A stretch of DNA of 64,000 nt, from assembly GCF_021462225.1 (NCBI RefSeq), contig NC_061794.1, positions 16,013,784 through 16,077,783 of the forward strand, in the 5' to 3' direction. This document shows, piece after piece, positions 1-10,935 of this stretch; positions within the stretch are counted from its first letter, which is position 1, and each line of letters opens with the position of its first letter. The notes beneath the pieces are model-generated. The model ran no database searches. It saw nothing but the letters and a program-made list of their open reading frames with translations, and was not told where the DNA came from. The translations under genes and the position numbers were made by a program. The DNA is from Girardinichthys multiradiatus. Taxonomy: Eukaryota; Chordata; Actinopteri; Cyprinodontiformes; Goodeidae.

Positions 1-134
1 TTCTGCCTCAGTGATTCCTGGAAGCTGTGAGGAGTGTTACCTGTGTGACGTTTTCCTGTGGCTGAATAAACCTTTTAAACTTTCAGTACTGTGTCTGGCT
101 GAATCTTGGGTCCGGCTTTTTCTGATTCATAGCA
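1..134 (+). repeat. 5' LTR of the gypsy element (3' part only)
   Basis: Identical to 4267-4400 except two substitutions near the 3' end (GGCTTT/GCCTTT and GATTCAT/GATTTAT). It contains AATAAA (about 65-70), the probable polyadenylation signal. The rest lies left of the window. Confidence 0.9.
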
Positions 135-151
135 GAAAAATCTGGCCAAAA

Positions 152-1093
152 ATGAACCCATCGCCAGCACAACACTGGCGTACCCACGTTGATGAGACCC
201 TTTCCTGGTTGGGTTCTGGCATGGGGGAAATAATTTCCATATTACGTTCTGGCAATCTTGTCTTCGAGCCACCACCGTCACAAAGAAACCACGCCCAAGT
301 AACACGGACAACAGCAGAGGTAAGGGAGCCACACCTCTCTCCGCCTGAGATGTTCAGGGGAGACTCAGATCAATGTCGAGCTTTTCTAACTCAGTGTGAA
401 ATTCATTTTGAGCTTCAGCCGTCATCCTTTCCCACTGAACGTTCCAAGGTGGCATTTGTTATATCTCTGCTGGCAGGAAAGGCAAAGCAGTGGGGAACTG
501 CTGAATGGCATAACAGGTCTGTATCTTGTAATCTTTATGAAACTTTTTCCAAGGAACTCATTCGAGTTTTTGACCCGGTCATTCCAAGTCGTGAGGCCGC
601 AAGAGGATTATTGTCCCTCAAACAGGGTGATCAACCTGTCTCGACCTATATAATTGACTTTCATTTGTTGGCTGCAGAGAGTCGTTGGAATGAGGCAGCA
701 CAAATGGATGCATTCATGAAAGGATTAAACAAAAACATCAAGGATGAGCTAGCGACCCGTGACTATCCTTCTTCCCTGAAACAACTCGAGGATTTGGCTG
801 CTCGCATTGATATTCGGCTGGCAGAGAGAAGAAAGGAGAAGCGCCATGAGAGGGGTCGCTCATCATTAACTCAGGTTTCTGCATACCGGTATGAGAGAAG
901 GAGTCGGTCACCTCTCACTGAGGAAAATGATAATTGTGAGCCCATGCAATTGGGCAGAACCAAGATTACCCCTGAGGAGAAAGATCGTCGGAGAAGATTC
1001 AAGCTCTGTTTTTATTGTGGAGAGAAGGGACATTTAGCACTCAGGTGTCCACTAAAAGGACAGGCTCAGCAGAGGAAGGGAGGTCTCTACTGA
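152..1093 (+). CDS. Gag polyprotein of the gypsy element
   Basis: The reading frame is open from position 11, but that part lies in the LTR, so the ATG at 152-154, 18 bases past the LTR end, is the likely start (about 313 residues). The middle is a retrotransposon Gag capsid region, with LLAGKAKQW and a helical segment around [20 protein letters not shown]. Near the C terminus is one CCHC zinc knuckle, [14 protein letters not shown], for RNA binding during packaging. The last 79 bases overlap the pol frame, which is in a different phase; gag-pol frameshifting is usual for these elements. No internal stop is visible. The product would assemble cytoplasmic particles. Family assignment is firm; activity is unknown. 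Confidence 0.85.
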   Translation: MNPSPAQHWRTHVDETLSWLGSGMGEIISILRSGNLVFEPPPSQRNHAQVTRTTAEVREPHLSPPEMFRGDSDQCRAFLTQCEIHFELQPSSFPTERSKVAFVISLLAGKAKQWGTAEWHNRSVSCNLYETFSKELIRVFDPVIPSREAARGLLSLKQGDQPVSTYIIDFHLLAAESRWNEAAQMDAFMKGLNKNIKDELATRDYPSSLKQLEDLAARIDIRLAERRKEKRHERGRSSLTQVSAYRYERRSRSPLTEENDNCEPMQLGRTKITPEEKDRRRRFKLCFYCGEKGHLALRCPLKGQAQQRKGGLY

Positions 1094-4000
1094 GCCGAAG
1101 TCAACTATCTGCCTCCTCCTTCTTGTTTCGTGCCCATTTTCAAACCTCTTCTTTGTCTCTCCAGGGGACCGTGTTTATTGATTCAGGAGCAGATACTGAA
1201 TTCATGGACAAAACATTTGCAAATAAGAACGGCATAAATCTTATTCCGTCAGCTGACACAAGAAACGTGCCAGCTTTGGATGGTCACAGCGTGAACAATT
1301 CACATCTCAGGATGGAGGAGATTACCTTAACAGTTGGAGGTAATCATCAAGAAAAAGTAACTTTCATGATCATTAATTCACCTGAACTTCCTGTAGTCCT
1401 AGTGGCCTCCTGGTTGCAGAAACACAACCCTCACATCGACTGGAAGAAAAAAGAAGTTCTGGGTTGGTCTGAGTCATGTTCCGCTGACTGTCTTTTGTCT
1501 GCCGCTATGGAGGTCAGTGTGGAAAATGAGGTTGAGGAGACCTATCCGGATTTATCCAAGGTACCGCAAGAATACCATGATTTAAAGGAGGTTTTTAATA
1601 AAATCAAGGCCACAGCTCTGCCACCCCATAGACCATATGATTGTGCTATTGATTTGCTTCCTGGCACATCACCCCCTAAAGGCAGAACCTATTCATTGTC
1701 TGGTCCAGAGCACAGGGCCATGAAGAGTTATGTTGATGAGGCATTAAAGGCAGGGCACATTCAACCCTCTTCCTCTCCTGCAGGTGCTGGTTTCTTTTTT
1801 GTTGGGAAGAAGGATGGTTCATTGAGACCATGCATTGATTATAGAGGCCTTAATGAGATAATAGTTAAAAATAGATATCCCTTACCACTCATGAACACAG
1901 CTTTTGATCAGATCCAGGGAGCCAATATATTTTCTAAGCTGGATCTAAGGAATGCATATCATCTGGTCCGAATCAGAGAAGGAGATGAGTGGAAAACGGC
2001 TTTCAACACGCCTACGGGCCATTATGAATACAAGGTCATGCCATTCGGACTTACTAATGCTCCTGCAGTTTTTCAGTCATTGGTCAATGACGTTCTAAGA
2101 GACATGGTGGGTCAATTCGTATTTGTTTATCTTGATGACATGCTGATTTATTCTCAAGATCTGGAAACCCACAGAAAACATGTCAGAGCTGTTCTCCTGC
2201 GTCTTCTCCAAAACCAGTTGTTCGTCAAGGCAGAGAAATGTGAGTTCCACATAACTACCACTTCCTTTTTGGGCTTCATCATTTCCCCAGATCAAGTGCT
2301 TGTCGACCCCTCATGGTTAAGGCCGTATTGGAATGGCCTGTTCCAACTGATCGCAAGCAGCTTCAAAGATTTCTGGGCTTCGCAAACTTCTATAGGAGGT
2401 TTATTAGAAATTACAGCCTGGTTGCTACTCCCCTAAACGCTCTCACCTCTTCCAAGGTAAAATTTGTGTGGAATAAGGATGCAGAGAAGGCCTTCAATAG
2501 GTTAAAGGAACTCTTCACGTCAGCTCCAGTGTTACCGTCTCCTGACCCAGAGAGACAGTTTATTGTGGAGGTGGATGCCTCAAGCACTGGGGTCGGAGCT
2601 GTATTAAGCCAAAGGAGGTGAGGATGATCGTGTTCACCCATGTACCTTCTTTTCTAGGACTCTGTCACAGGCTGAGCGGAATTACGACGTGGGAGACAGA
2701 GAGTTATTGGCTGTCAAGTTGGCGTTGACAGAGTGGAGACATTGGCTGGAGGGGACTAAGGGGCCGTTTATGGTGTGGACTGACCATAAGAACTTGGAGT
2801 ACCTGAAATCAGCAAAACGGCTAAACCCCAGACAGGCTAGGTGGGCTTTGTTTTTTGGTCATTTTAATTTCTCCCTATCTTACAGGCCAGGGAGTAAAAA
2901 TGGCAAACCTGACGCCCTATCCCGGATTCAAGAGCCTAAAGAATCTCAGTCTGCGGGTGAAGAGGAGTTTATCCTTCCTGAAACCGTCAGGTTGTCTGTG
3001 TCCCGAGAGGAAAGGGAGGTCCAGGAAGCCATTAGAGATCTGCCTATCCCACCATCATGTCCACCTGGCCGCTGTTTTGTCCCTGAACGCCTTGTGCCTA
3101 AGGTACTGGAGTCTTGTCATTGTTCTCGTTTAGTTTGTCATCCAGGAATCAGCAGAACCATTCAGACAGTTCGAACTCAGTTTTGGTGGCCATTGCTGGT
3201 CAACGATGTCAAAGACTTTGTTGCTGAATGCACTCAATGTTGTCGAGCTAAGCCTGCTCGTCGACCCCCTGCGGGGTTGTTGCACCCTTTACCAATTCCC
3301 CCTCGCCCATGGTCACATATTGCGACGGATTTTGTGACAGGTCTACCGATTTCTAATGGTCACTCTGTACTACTAACCATAATTGACAGATTTTCAAAGA
3401 TGGTTCATCTGGTGCCATTGGAGAAGCTTCCATCTGCTAAGGAGATGGGTGAGATATTGACCTGAGAAGTTTTCAGGCTCCATGGAATCCCAAATTACAT
3501 TGTTTCCGATAGAGGACCCCAATTTGTGTCACGTTTCTGGAAGGAGTTTTGTTCTTTGTTGGGAATTTCTGTTAGTCTTTCCTCAGGGTTTCATCCTCAG
3601 TCTGATGGCCAAACCGAGAGAGCCAACCAAGAAGTAGAAACCAAACTTCGTATCTTATGTGAGTCTGACCCGACCAAGTGGTCACAAAATTTGCCCTGGG
3701 TTAAATACGCCATGAACTCTATGCAATCAAGTGCCACTGGTTTGTCCCCTTTTCATGTTGTGTTTGGTTTCCAGCCACCCATGTTTTCAGTTCAGGAGAG
3801 AGAAGCTAATGTTCCATCCGCCCAAGCGGCTGCCCTAAGGTGCCAAAGAATATGGAGAAAGGCCAGGAGATCAATGATCAGAATGTCACTGGTTCAGTCA
3901 AGAACGGCCAATCGGAGACGGATCTCTGCCCCTAAGTACCAGGTGGGGCCGAAAGTTTGGCTCTCCGCCAAGGACCTCCCATTAAGGGTAGAATCCCGGA

Positions 4001-4212
4001 AATTGGCACCCCGATTTGTTGGACCTTTCCCAATCTCCAAGATCATCAACCCTGTCACTGTACGACTGAGATTACCCAACTCCATTAGGATTCACCCCAC
4101 GTTCCACGTTTCTCAGGTCAAGCCCTTCGTGGAGCCCCGACTTGGGCCCACCTCCGGGGCCCAAGGTTTCCCCTCTGGGTTTCAAGTTCCACTCAAGACA
4201 AAAGTGGGTTAG
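1015..4212 (+). pseudogene. Broken pol of the gypsy element (protease, RT, RNase H, integrase)
   Basis: The protease active-site motif DSGA begins at 1180. Reverse transcriptase follows, with [11 protein letters not shown] and the catalytic YLDD at 2128-2139. The frame changes near 2296-2315, moving the end of RT and the start of RNase H ([17 protein letters not shown]) to another frame that stops at 2621. It changes again before 2689, where RNase H resumes ([10 protein letters not shown]). Integrase has the HHCC region near 3100-3250 and the first catalytic Asp in ATDFVTGLP. An in-frame TGA at 3463-3465 interrupts it just before VSDRG, the second catalytic Asp; the Glu is in GQTERANQ near 3615. 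No chromodomain was seen before the stop at 4212. The copy is non-functional. Confidence 0.9.
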
Positions 4213-4400
4213 TGGCTTTTTTGATCCCTGCAAAATCTGGAGAGACTACACGTCACTAATCCCTCTTTCTGCCTCAGTGATTCCTGGAAGCTGTGAGGAG
4301 TGTTACCTGTGTGACGTTTTCCTGTGGCTGAATAAACCTTTTAAACTTTCAGTACTGTGTCTGGCTGAATCTTGGGTCCGCCTTTTTCTGATTTATAGCA
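4213..4400 (+). repeat. 3' LTR of the gypsy element (left boundary uncertain)
   Basis: 4267-4400 matches the 5' LTR remnant. The start is a guess, placed at the first TG after the pol stop because the full 5' LTR is outside the window. The right end at CA is fixed by the change of flank between the two copies. Confidence 0.7.
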
Positions 4401-7400
4401 AAACATGTTGTCTCAAGGCACTTCACAAAAGTCAGGTACCTACATTCCAATTAGGCATAACCATTGAACAGTGCGGTCAGATTCAGTTATTTATTCAAAT
4501 TTGATAAAAGTTTTTCTGTTTAAGGAAACCCAGCAGATTGCATTCAGTCAGTGACTTGCAGCATTCACTCCTCCCGGATGAGCACGTAGAAACAGTGGAC
4601 AGTCACTGGCGTTGACTTTGCAGCAATCCCTCATACTGAGCATGCATGTAGCGACAGTGGAGAGGAAAAACTCCCTTTTAACAGGAAGAAACCTCCAGCA
4701 GAACCAGGCTCAGTGTGAGCGGCCATCTGCCACGACCGAATGGGGGTTTGAGAGAACAGAGCAGAGACACACAAAGAGAACAAAGAAGCACTGATCCAGG
4801 ATTACTTTCTATGGGAAGGAAAAGTAAATGTTAGTGGATGTAGCTCCTTTAGTCGTTTCATCTAGAAAGAGAGAACAGATAAACTCTGGGCCAGTTTTTA
4901 AGGTTAGAGTCTGAAAGAGAGCACATATAATTAGTTACAGTAAAAGTTCAGTCAATTGCTATATCTAGGAGAGAGAAAGGGTTAAACACTGAAAGACAGG
5001 GCCATGTGGATCATCTGTAGAAGGAGAGCATTAAGTTGCTGCCAGCAGACGCTTGGATGATGCCCCTCTCCAGAAAGGTGTCACAGGTAGACACAGAGTC
5101 AGGTCAGGTGTAGCTTCTAGGAAGAGAAAAGAGAGAGAACATAAAGTTAAAAACTGAAATAACAGCAAATAATGCAAAATTGGAGAGTAGTGTGAGAATG
5201 TAGCGAAGAGGGTGAAAGTGGTCATTATGTCCTCCAGCAGCCTAAGCCTATAGCAGCATAACTACAGAGATAGTTTCAGTTTCAGTTTATTTTTTTATGT
5301 AGCGCTTATTTACAACAATGTCGTCTCAAGGCACCCCAGGGCACGGGGCCACCGGGGAGGCCAGACCAAACCACCGAGTACCAGAGCCCGGCCACCCCAG
5401 AACAGGCCACGTGTAGGGGCACTAAGTAAAATAATAAACTGATAAAGTTTGTCCATCTAGAGACCACTGATGGCTTTTGTTATACTTAAAACCACATGGA
5501 TCAGGATACCTCTCCCTGTCTGACTGATTATAACCATTGGAAAAGAGAGGGGGTCATACAGGTAGCAGAAATGGAGGGTGTGTTTGCACCTCAAACATAA
5601 CTGAGCCAGTTGAGGCCAAACCTGACTCCCCCTTACTCCGTCCAACAGGGAGGGAGAAAGGCGGAGGTAAAAAATAAGGAAGATAGCCTAAGCCACTCTA
5701 ACTATAAGCTTTATCAAAAAGGAAAGTTTTAAGCCTAGCCTTAAAAGTAGACAGGTGTCTGCCTCATGGACCAAAACTGGGAGCTGGTTCCACAGGTGAG
5801 GAGCCTGATAAATAAAGGACCTGCCTCCCATTCTACTTCTAGAGACTCTAGGAACCACCAGTAAACCTGCAGTCTGAGAACGAAGTGCTCTGTTAGGAAC
5901 ATATGGAACAATCAGATCTCTGATGTATGATGGAGCTGAATCATTAAGGGCTTTATTTGTGAGGAGGTGAATTTTAAATTCTATTCTAGATTTAACAGGG
6001 AGCCAATGAAGGGAAGCTAAAATAAGAGAAATATGATTTATCTTTTTAATTTTCATCAGAACTCTTGCTGCAGCATTTTGAATCAGCTGAAGGCTTTTAA
6101 TTGCACTTTGTGGACATCCTGATAGTAAAGAATTACAATAGTCCAGCCTTAAAGTAACAAATGCATTGGCTAGTTTTTCAGCGTACTCCACAATTAACCC
6201 TGGAGTTTAAAGATGATTTATCATTTACATGAACAAACTGGAATCTGTCAGACAAATAAGATTTAAACCAGCCTATTGCTGTTCCCCTGATCCCTACAGA
6301 ATATTCCAGCCTTTCTGAGAGAATATTATGATCAACTGCATCAAATGCAGCACTGAGATCTAAGAGGACAAGTACAGACACAGTCCATTATCTGAGGCAA
6401 GGAGAATATCATTATGTGACTTTCAGCAGAGCTGTTTCAGTGCTATGATGAGCTCCGAAGCCTGACTGAAACTCTTCAAACAGGTCATTGCTGTGTACAT
6501 TCTCACACATTTGATTAGCAACTATTTTCTCAAGAATTTTAGATAAGAATGGAATATTGAATTTAGGTCTGTAATTTTTCAAGTCATCTCAATCAAGCGA
6601 AGGTTTCTTAAGTAAATGTTTAATTACAGCTACCTTAAAAGCCTGTGGTACATATCCATTTACTAAGGATAGGTTAATCATACCTAAAATGGGGCTGGTA
6701 ATCAGAGGGAACACTTCTTTAAATAATTTGGTTGGGATTGGGTCTAACATACAAATTGAAGGTTTAGATGAAGCTAATATTTCTGATAACTCAGGAAGCT
6801 CCACAGGATCAAAACAGTCCAAACACAAATCAGGTTCTGCAGTTATTTCCTATGTTGTCTCACTTGCTGAGGATGAAGTAATCATCTTCGGGAGTACGTC
6901 AAAGATTCTATTTTTAATAGAATCCATTTTATTTAAGAAGAATCCCATAAAGTCATGACTGCTGAGAGTTAAGGGAATGGATGGCTCAACAGAGCTATGA
7001 CTCTGTGTAAGTTTAGCAACTGTACTAAAGAGAAACCTATGATTATTCTTGTTCTCTTCTATTAATGATGAGAAATAAGCTGTTCTGGCGAAGTGTCTTT
7101 TTATACAACAGTAGGATATTTTTCCAGATTAAGTAGGAATCCTCGAGGTGTGTAGAGCGCCATTTTCTCTCCAATTTTCTAACATTGTGCTTTAAAGTAT
7201 GCAGATTTAAATTAAACCAAGGAGCCTGCCCCCTTTTTCAAGGGGGCTGCATTGTCTAATGCACCACGCAATGATGAAGTAACACTATGAACAAGAGAAT
7301 CAATTTGTGAAGGGGCCGAAACAAAATTATTGCCCTCCACTGTGCTTTTCCGTGATATTGAGGAAATTAAAAGTGGAACAGATTCTTTAAAGGTTGTTGC

Positions 7401-7845
7401 AGCATCGTCTGATAATGATATACTATAATGAAATTTTCTTTCAGGTGTGGAGTACTCGGTTAAATTAAACTCAAAGGTTATTAAGAAATGGTCAGACAGG
7501 ACAGGGTTATGAGAAAATATTGTTATGTCTTTACACTCAATGCCATATGTCAGCACAAGGTCCAGAGAATGAAGACAAAGGTGGGTAGGTTTGTTAATGT
7601 TTTGAGCAAAGCCAATTGAGTGTAAAATAGCATTAAACACTATATTTAGGCTATCACTTTCAGCAACAACCTGAATGTTAAAATCCCCCACTATAATAAC
7701 CTTATCTGTATTTAACATTAAATCAGATAAAAGGTCTGAAAACTGATCTAAAAATTGAGAGTAAGGACCTGGTGGATGGTACAAAACAACAAACAGAAGT
7801 GGTTTTAGTGCTTTGCAATTTGAATGAGGAAAACTAAGAAAATAC
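4401..7845 (-). mobile_element. L2-like (CR1/jockey group) LINE, 5'-truncated, minus strand
   Basis: On the minus strand, from high to low coordinates, fragments are: C-terminal half of an AP endonuclease (7784-7212, VIIVGDFNIQV and LSDHFLITF), RT fingers (about 6828-6589), RT motif A (6381-6178, LLDLSAAFDAVDHNIL), the C-terminal domain (6191-5688, LVVPRVSRSRMGGRSF), then a long 3' untranslated part to 4401. Several frameshifts and stops separate the pieces, so it is dead. The 3' part matches, in the opposite orientation, 63062-63829. The left end stops inside the tail motif (TTGAGACAACATGTT) where the gypsy element is inserted. A second retroposon interrupts it at 5274-5690. Clade is inferred from the RT and tail; L2 is more likely than Rex1. 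Confidence 0.85.
5274..5690 (-). mobile_element. LINE 3'-end retroposon nested in the L2-like element
   Basis: A 417-bp insert interrupts the host LINE and is flanked by AGATAG at 5268-5273 and 5691-5696. On the minus strand it ends in CTTGAGACGACATTG...TAAACTGAAACTGAAA, the tail type of an L2-like LINE related to but different from its host. It is 5'-truncated and non-coding. Confidence 0.7.
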
Positions 7846-8932
7846 CAAATGCTCTGTGGTTATTGAACAACCATTCAGAAGTAACCATGTTGGTATAAAA
7901 TAAATCAGATTAAAAGGGCAAAAGGTTTATGAGAAACCCTATCAATAAATGCCACCACAAGTACTCAGTTTCTCAACAGGTCGCCATAGTTCATCCTACT
8001 ACAGTTACAGTATTCTGCTGAGTACTTACACTTAGCAGTACAGTGATCCATGAAAGTGTTATATCTTTTAAGAGACATGAGGAAACAAGCATTAGTTGGC
8101 ATCCAAAGCATTTTTACTAAAGGTGATATTGTTATTAAATTACATGCTTAAATGTGTTTTAGCCTGCCTGATATGTTTTTTGGCGTACAATCAACTGAAG
8201 ATGAACAGATATGCTAGCAAACAGCACAAACAACATACAAGTTCTTTTTCCTTATGTTCATTTGCATGTCAACAGTAAAGTACAGAAAAGAGTTTACAAT
8301 TTTTACCATGGTGTCTTTGCTCAAAGCGATTATTCTGTTAGAATTCCATATTTTTCCAGGCAAAATCATTTTTTTCTTCCTACTTGTCTTTTTAATTTCC
8401 TTTTGTTCACTCTTTGAAAGCAGAGTACTGCAGAGTTTTCAGACCCACACGCTATCATGACCCATATGTCTCACCTTGGCACATTAATGGAGAATCTGAC
8501 AAAGTTTCAGTATGCGATTAGTGCCACTTGCTGAGTCCTTACACTGGCAGTCCATCACAAATGCACACAAAGGGTCTTTCATGCTTTCCTTTTTTTCTGC
8601 CAATTTAGATTTTTTTTACGCTTTACTGATTCATTCAGTTCATTCATTTACTTCAATTAAAGCTCATTATAGCAAAACAAATAGATTGCTGGCACAGCAA
8701 ACAAAGTCTCTGCCAAAGTAAAGTAAAGCACTTTTTGTCCAGCCTGTCTGATGTTACCATTTCTCAATCAGTCAGTTTACCTTTTGTTCAACAGGTAAAC
8801 TTCAACTGGTTTGCCTACAAGATTCAATTTCTTCATAAATTATCATATAATGGTGGCAGAAAGCCAAAACCGGTATCCACATCTACAAATGAACTCCCTC
8901 CTACATGCACACCCTTGTCTAATGTGACCTAC
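7846..8932 (-). other. bsn: bsn intron 2, part next to exon 2
   Basis: Begins at the donor GAG|GTAGGT on the minus strand (8932 downward). I see no exon encoding the missing half of the zinc finger (expected to resemble KEWLCLNCQ) here or elsewhere in 1-8932, and no recognisable repeat between 7846 and 8932. Confidence 0.7.
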
Positions 8933-9737
8933 CTCAGTAAGGTGAGGGTTGGGGTTGAATCCACACTGGTTGCACACAGTGGCCTTGCACTGGGTGCAGG
9001 TGTTGTAGTTGGGTACAGCCGGTGGGTTGGACAGCTCTGTGGTGGTGCACACTGGGCACAGTTTGCTGCTTGGCATGGGTGCAATCTGTGGCAGGGAGTA
9101 GGGTGAGGTGGGAGTCACGCCGCGATCAGGAGACCCAGATGGAGACCGGCCAGTCCGAGAACCGCTCGAGCTACTAAAGTCGACTTGGAGGTTTCGACGG
9201 GAGGCATGCTGACCTGGGCTTTGACCTCCGTGGCCTCCCATGCTGGAACCAGTTGAAGTGTGACCCATCCCATGGCCAGACCCTGTGACCTGCCCTATGC
9301 CGGACCCCTGGCTGGACTGTACGTGTCGAGGGGATGTTGGACTGTCATGAGCAGCCAGGCGGTATGGCTCCCCAGCTCTGGACCCTATTCCTCCAGCACT
9401 GCCCATTCCAGCTCCCATTCCCCCCATTCCTCCAACTCCCATTCCACTTCCCATCCCACCCATGCCTCCTCCACCCATTCCACCTAACCCTCCTCCTATT
9501 CCACCTAACCCTCCTCCACCCATTCCTCCTATTCCTCCTCCACCCATTCCCCCCGTTCCTCCTCCACCTATTCCTCCCATTCCTCCCATTCCTCCTCCAC
9601 CTATTCCTCCCATTCCTCCCATCCCTCCTCCACCTATTCCTACCATCCCACCCATCCCTCCTCCTCCTACACCTCTTTCTCCATGTCCTCTTTGTTGCAT
9701 TCCTGGCTTTGGACTTCCCATTGGGCCAATTGTACCT
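8933..9737 (-). CDS. bsn: Bassoon, second coding exon
   Basis: Bassoon is a very large scaffold protein of the presynaptic active zone. The exon begins after a pyrimidine-rich acceptor (TTTGTCCATCTCTTCCAG) and its first base completes the Arg codon split with exon 1. It then encodes 268 residues (protein about 61-328): a Gly/Met repeat (82-179), a Ser/Gly-rich linker, the conserved stretch [20 protein letters not shown], and the start of a piccolo-type zinc finger with Cys pairs CPVC (287, 290), CTQC (307, 310) and CNQC (315, 318), then [10 protein letters not shown]. It ends at GAG|GTAGGT in phase 0. The last Cys pair must come from the next exon, outside the window. The SPDRG-TPTSPYS-PQIAP-PSS context fits Bassoon better than Piccolo. 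Which teleost paralogue it is cannot be told. Confidence 0.95.
9380..9673 (-). repeat. Coding minisatellite: Gly-Gly-Met-Gly-Gly repeat in bsn exon 2
   Basis: About 98 codons made of variants of [14 protein letters not shown], encoded on the minus strand by repeats that read CCTCCACCCATTCCTCC on the plus strand. Third positions vary between units while Gly/Met/Ile is kept. The low complexity creates long spurious Pro- and His-rich frames on the opposite strand. Mammalian Bassoon also has a Gly/Pro-rich N terminus, but this repeat is Met-rich. Confidence 0.9.
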
Positions 9738-9848
9738 CTGGAAGAGATGGACAAAGGAAAGAGAAAAGAAGCCTTTTAAGATCATAAAAAAGCTTTGGAA
9801 CTTCAGGTTAGTTCTTTGAAGTCTACGTTTAAAGTTCAAATTTTGTTG

Positions 9849-10935
9849 CAGTGGCTTGCAAAATATTTAAACCCTTATGTTTCTTTCATGTCGACAACTA
9901 CAAATCTCAAGGTGTTATCTTTGAATTTGTGAAAAGACCAACACAAGCTAGCACATAATTGTGAAGTGGAAGGAAAATGATACACATATATATACATAAA
10001 AACCTAAAAGGTGTGGCATGCTTCTGTACCCACGACTCCTGACACACTACTTTATCTAACCATCTTTCAAAGCAATTACAGCTGCAAGTCTTTTGTGGTT
10101 TGTTTCTATAAGTTTTGTACATTTACAAACTGAAGTTTCTATCAATTCCTCATTGTAAAATATTGCAAGCTCTGTCAGTTAGTCCTTTGCCTCATATGTT
10201 GCTCCAGCCACGCTCCTGTCAACTCTGTCCAGCTTCCCTGTCCCTGAAGAAAAGCATTACCACAGCATAGTGCTGCCACTACCATTTTTCACTACTGATA
10301 GGTGTTCAGGGTGATGTACACCATTAGCTTTTAGCCACAGACAGTTTTTTTAATGTGGGCCAAAAAGTTCAAGTTTTGATCTACAGTGGCTTTTTCCTTG
10401 TCACTCTTCCATAAATGCCAGATCTGCAGGGTGCACAACCGATAGTTGTCCTCTCTACTGTTTCTTCTCTCACCTGAGCTGTGGATCTGTGCAGCTCCCT
10501 GAGAGTTACTACGGGCCTCGTAGCAGCTTAGACGTTGATATCTTGATAGGTTCCATACCCATTCCATTTTAGGATGTTGGATTGAATAGTGTTCTATGAG
10601 AGGTTCAAAATTTATAACGTAATGTTTTAAACTTGACAATTTTCTCCCTGACCTCTCTTCTGTCTTTCTTGGTCTTCATGATGGTGTTTGTTCACCAATG
10701 ATCTCTACCAAACCTCTGAGCCCTTCATAAACCAACACTATTTCTACTGTGATGAATTTACACACTAGTTGAGTGCATTTACTAATTAGTTGACTGCTGA
10801 ATCATTTACTTGTCCATTAACTTTTGTTAATCTATTACAAAAAATCCTAATAAAATACAATGGGGTTTGTGGTTGTTACATGACAAAATGTGACAAAATG
10901 GTTAGAGGATTTTAATACCTTTGCAATACAGTGTA
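9849..10935 (-). mobile_element. Tc1-like DNA transposon remnant, degenerate
   Basis: Starts CAGTGGCTTGCAAAATATTTAAACCC and ends ATACCTTTGCAATACAGTG, decayed inverted ends of the common fish family with CAGTGCCTTGCAAAAGTATT termini. Interior pieces recall its transposase in antisense, such as CTGAAGAAAAGCATTACCACAGCATAGTGCTGCC. No usable reading frame remains. Confidence 0.75.

Larger units (their letters stand above)
1..4400 (+). mobile_element. Ty3/gypsy LTR retrotransposon, defective copy, cut by the left window edge
   Basis: Order is partial 5' LTR, gag with a CCHC knuckle, protease, reverse transcriptase, RNase H, integrase, 3' LTR: the Ty3/gypsy order. The visible 5' LTR (1-134) aligns without gaps to 4267-4400 with two mismatches that I count, so the insertion is fairly young. 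Despite that, pol has two frame changes (about 2296-2315 and 2618-2665) and an in-frame stop at 3463-3465, so the copy cannot make its own enzymes. Both LTRs end in ATAGCA. The right flank (AAACATGTTGTCTC) is the 3' tail of an L2-like LINE, so this element is inserted in that LINE. No envelope gene is present. Confidence 0.93.

Noticed and set aside
9260..9839. Plus-strand frames of 75-161 codons rich in Pro, His, Leu and Phe opposite bsn exon 2
   Set aside because: They are reverse readings of the Gly/Met repeat; the minus frame has splice sites and a conserved zinc finger.
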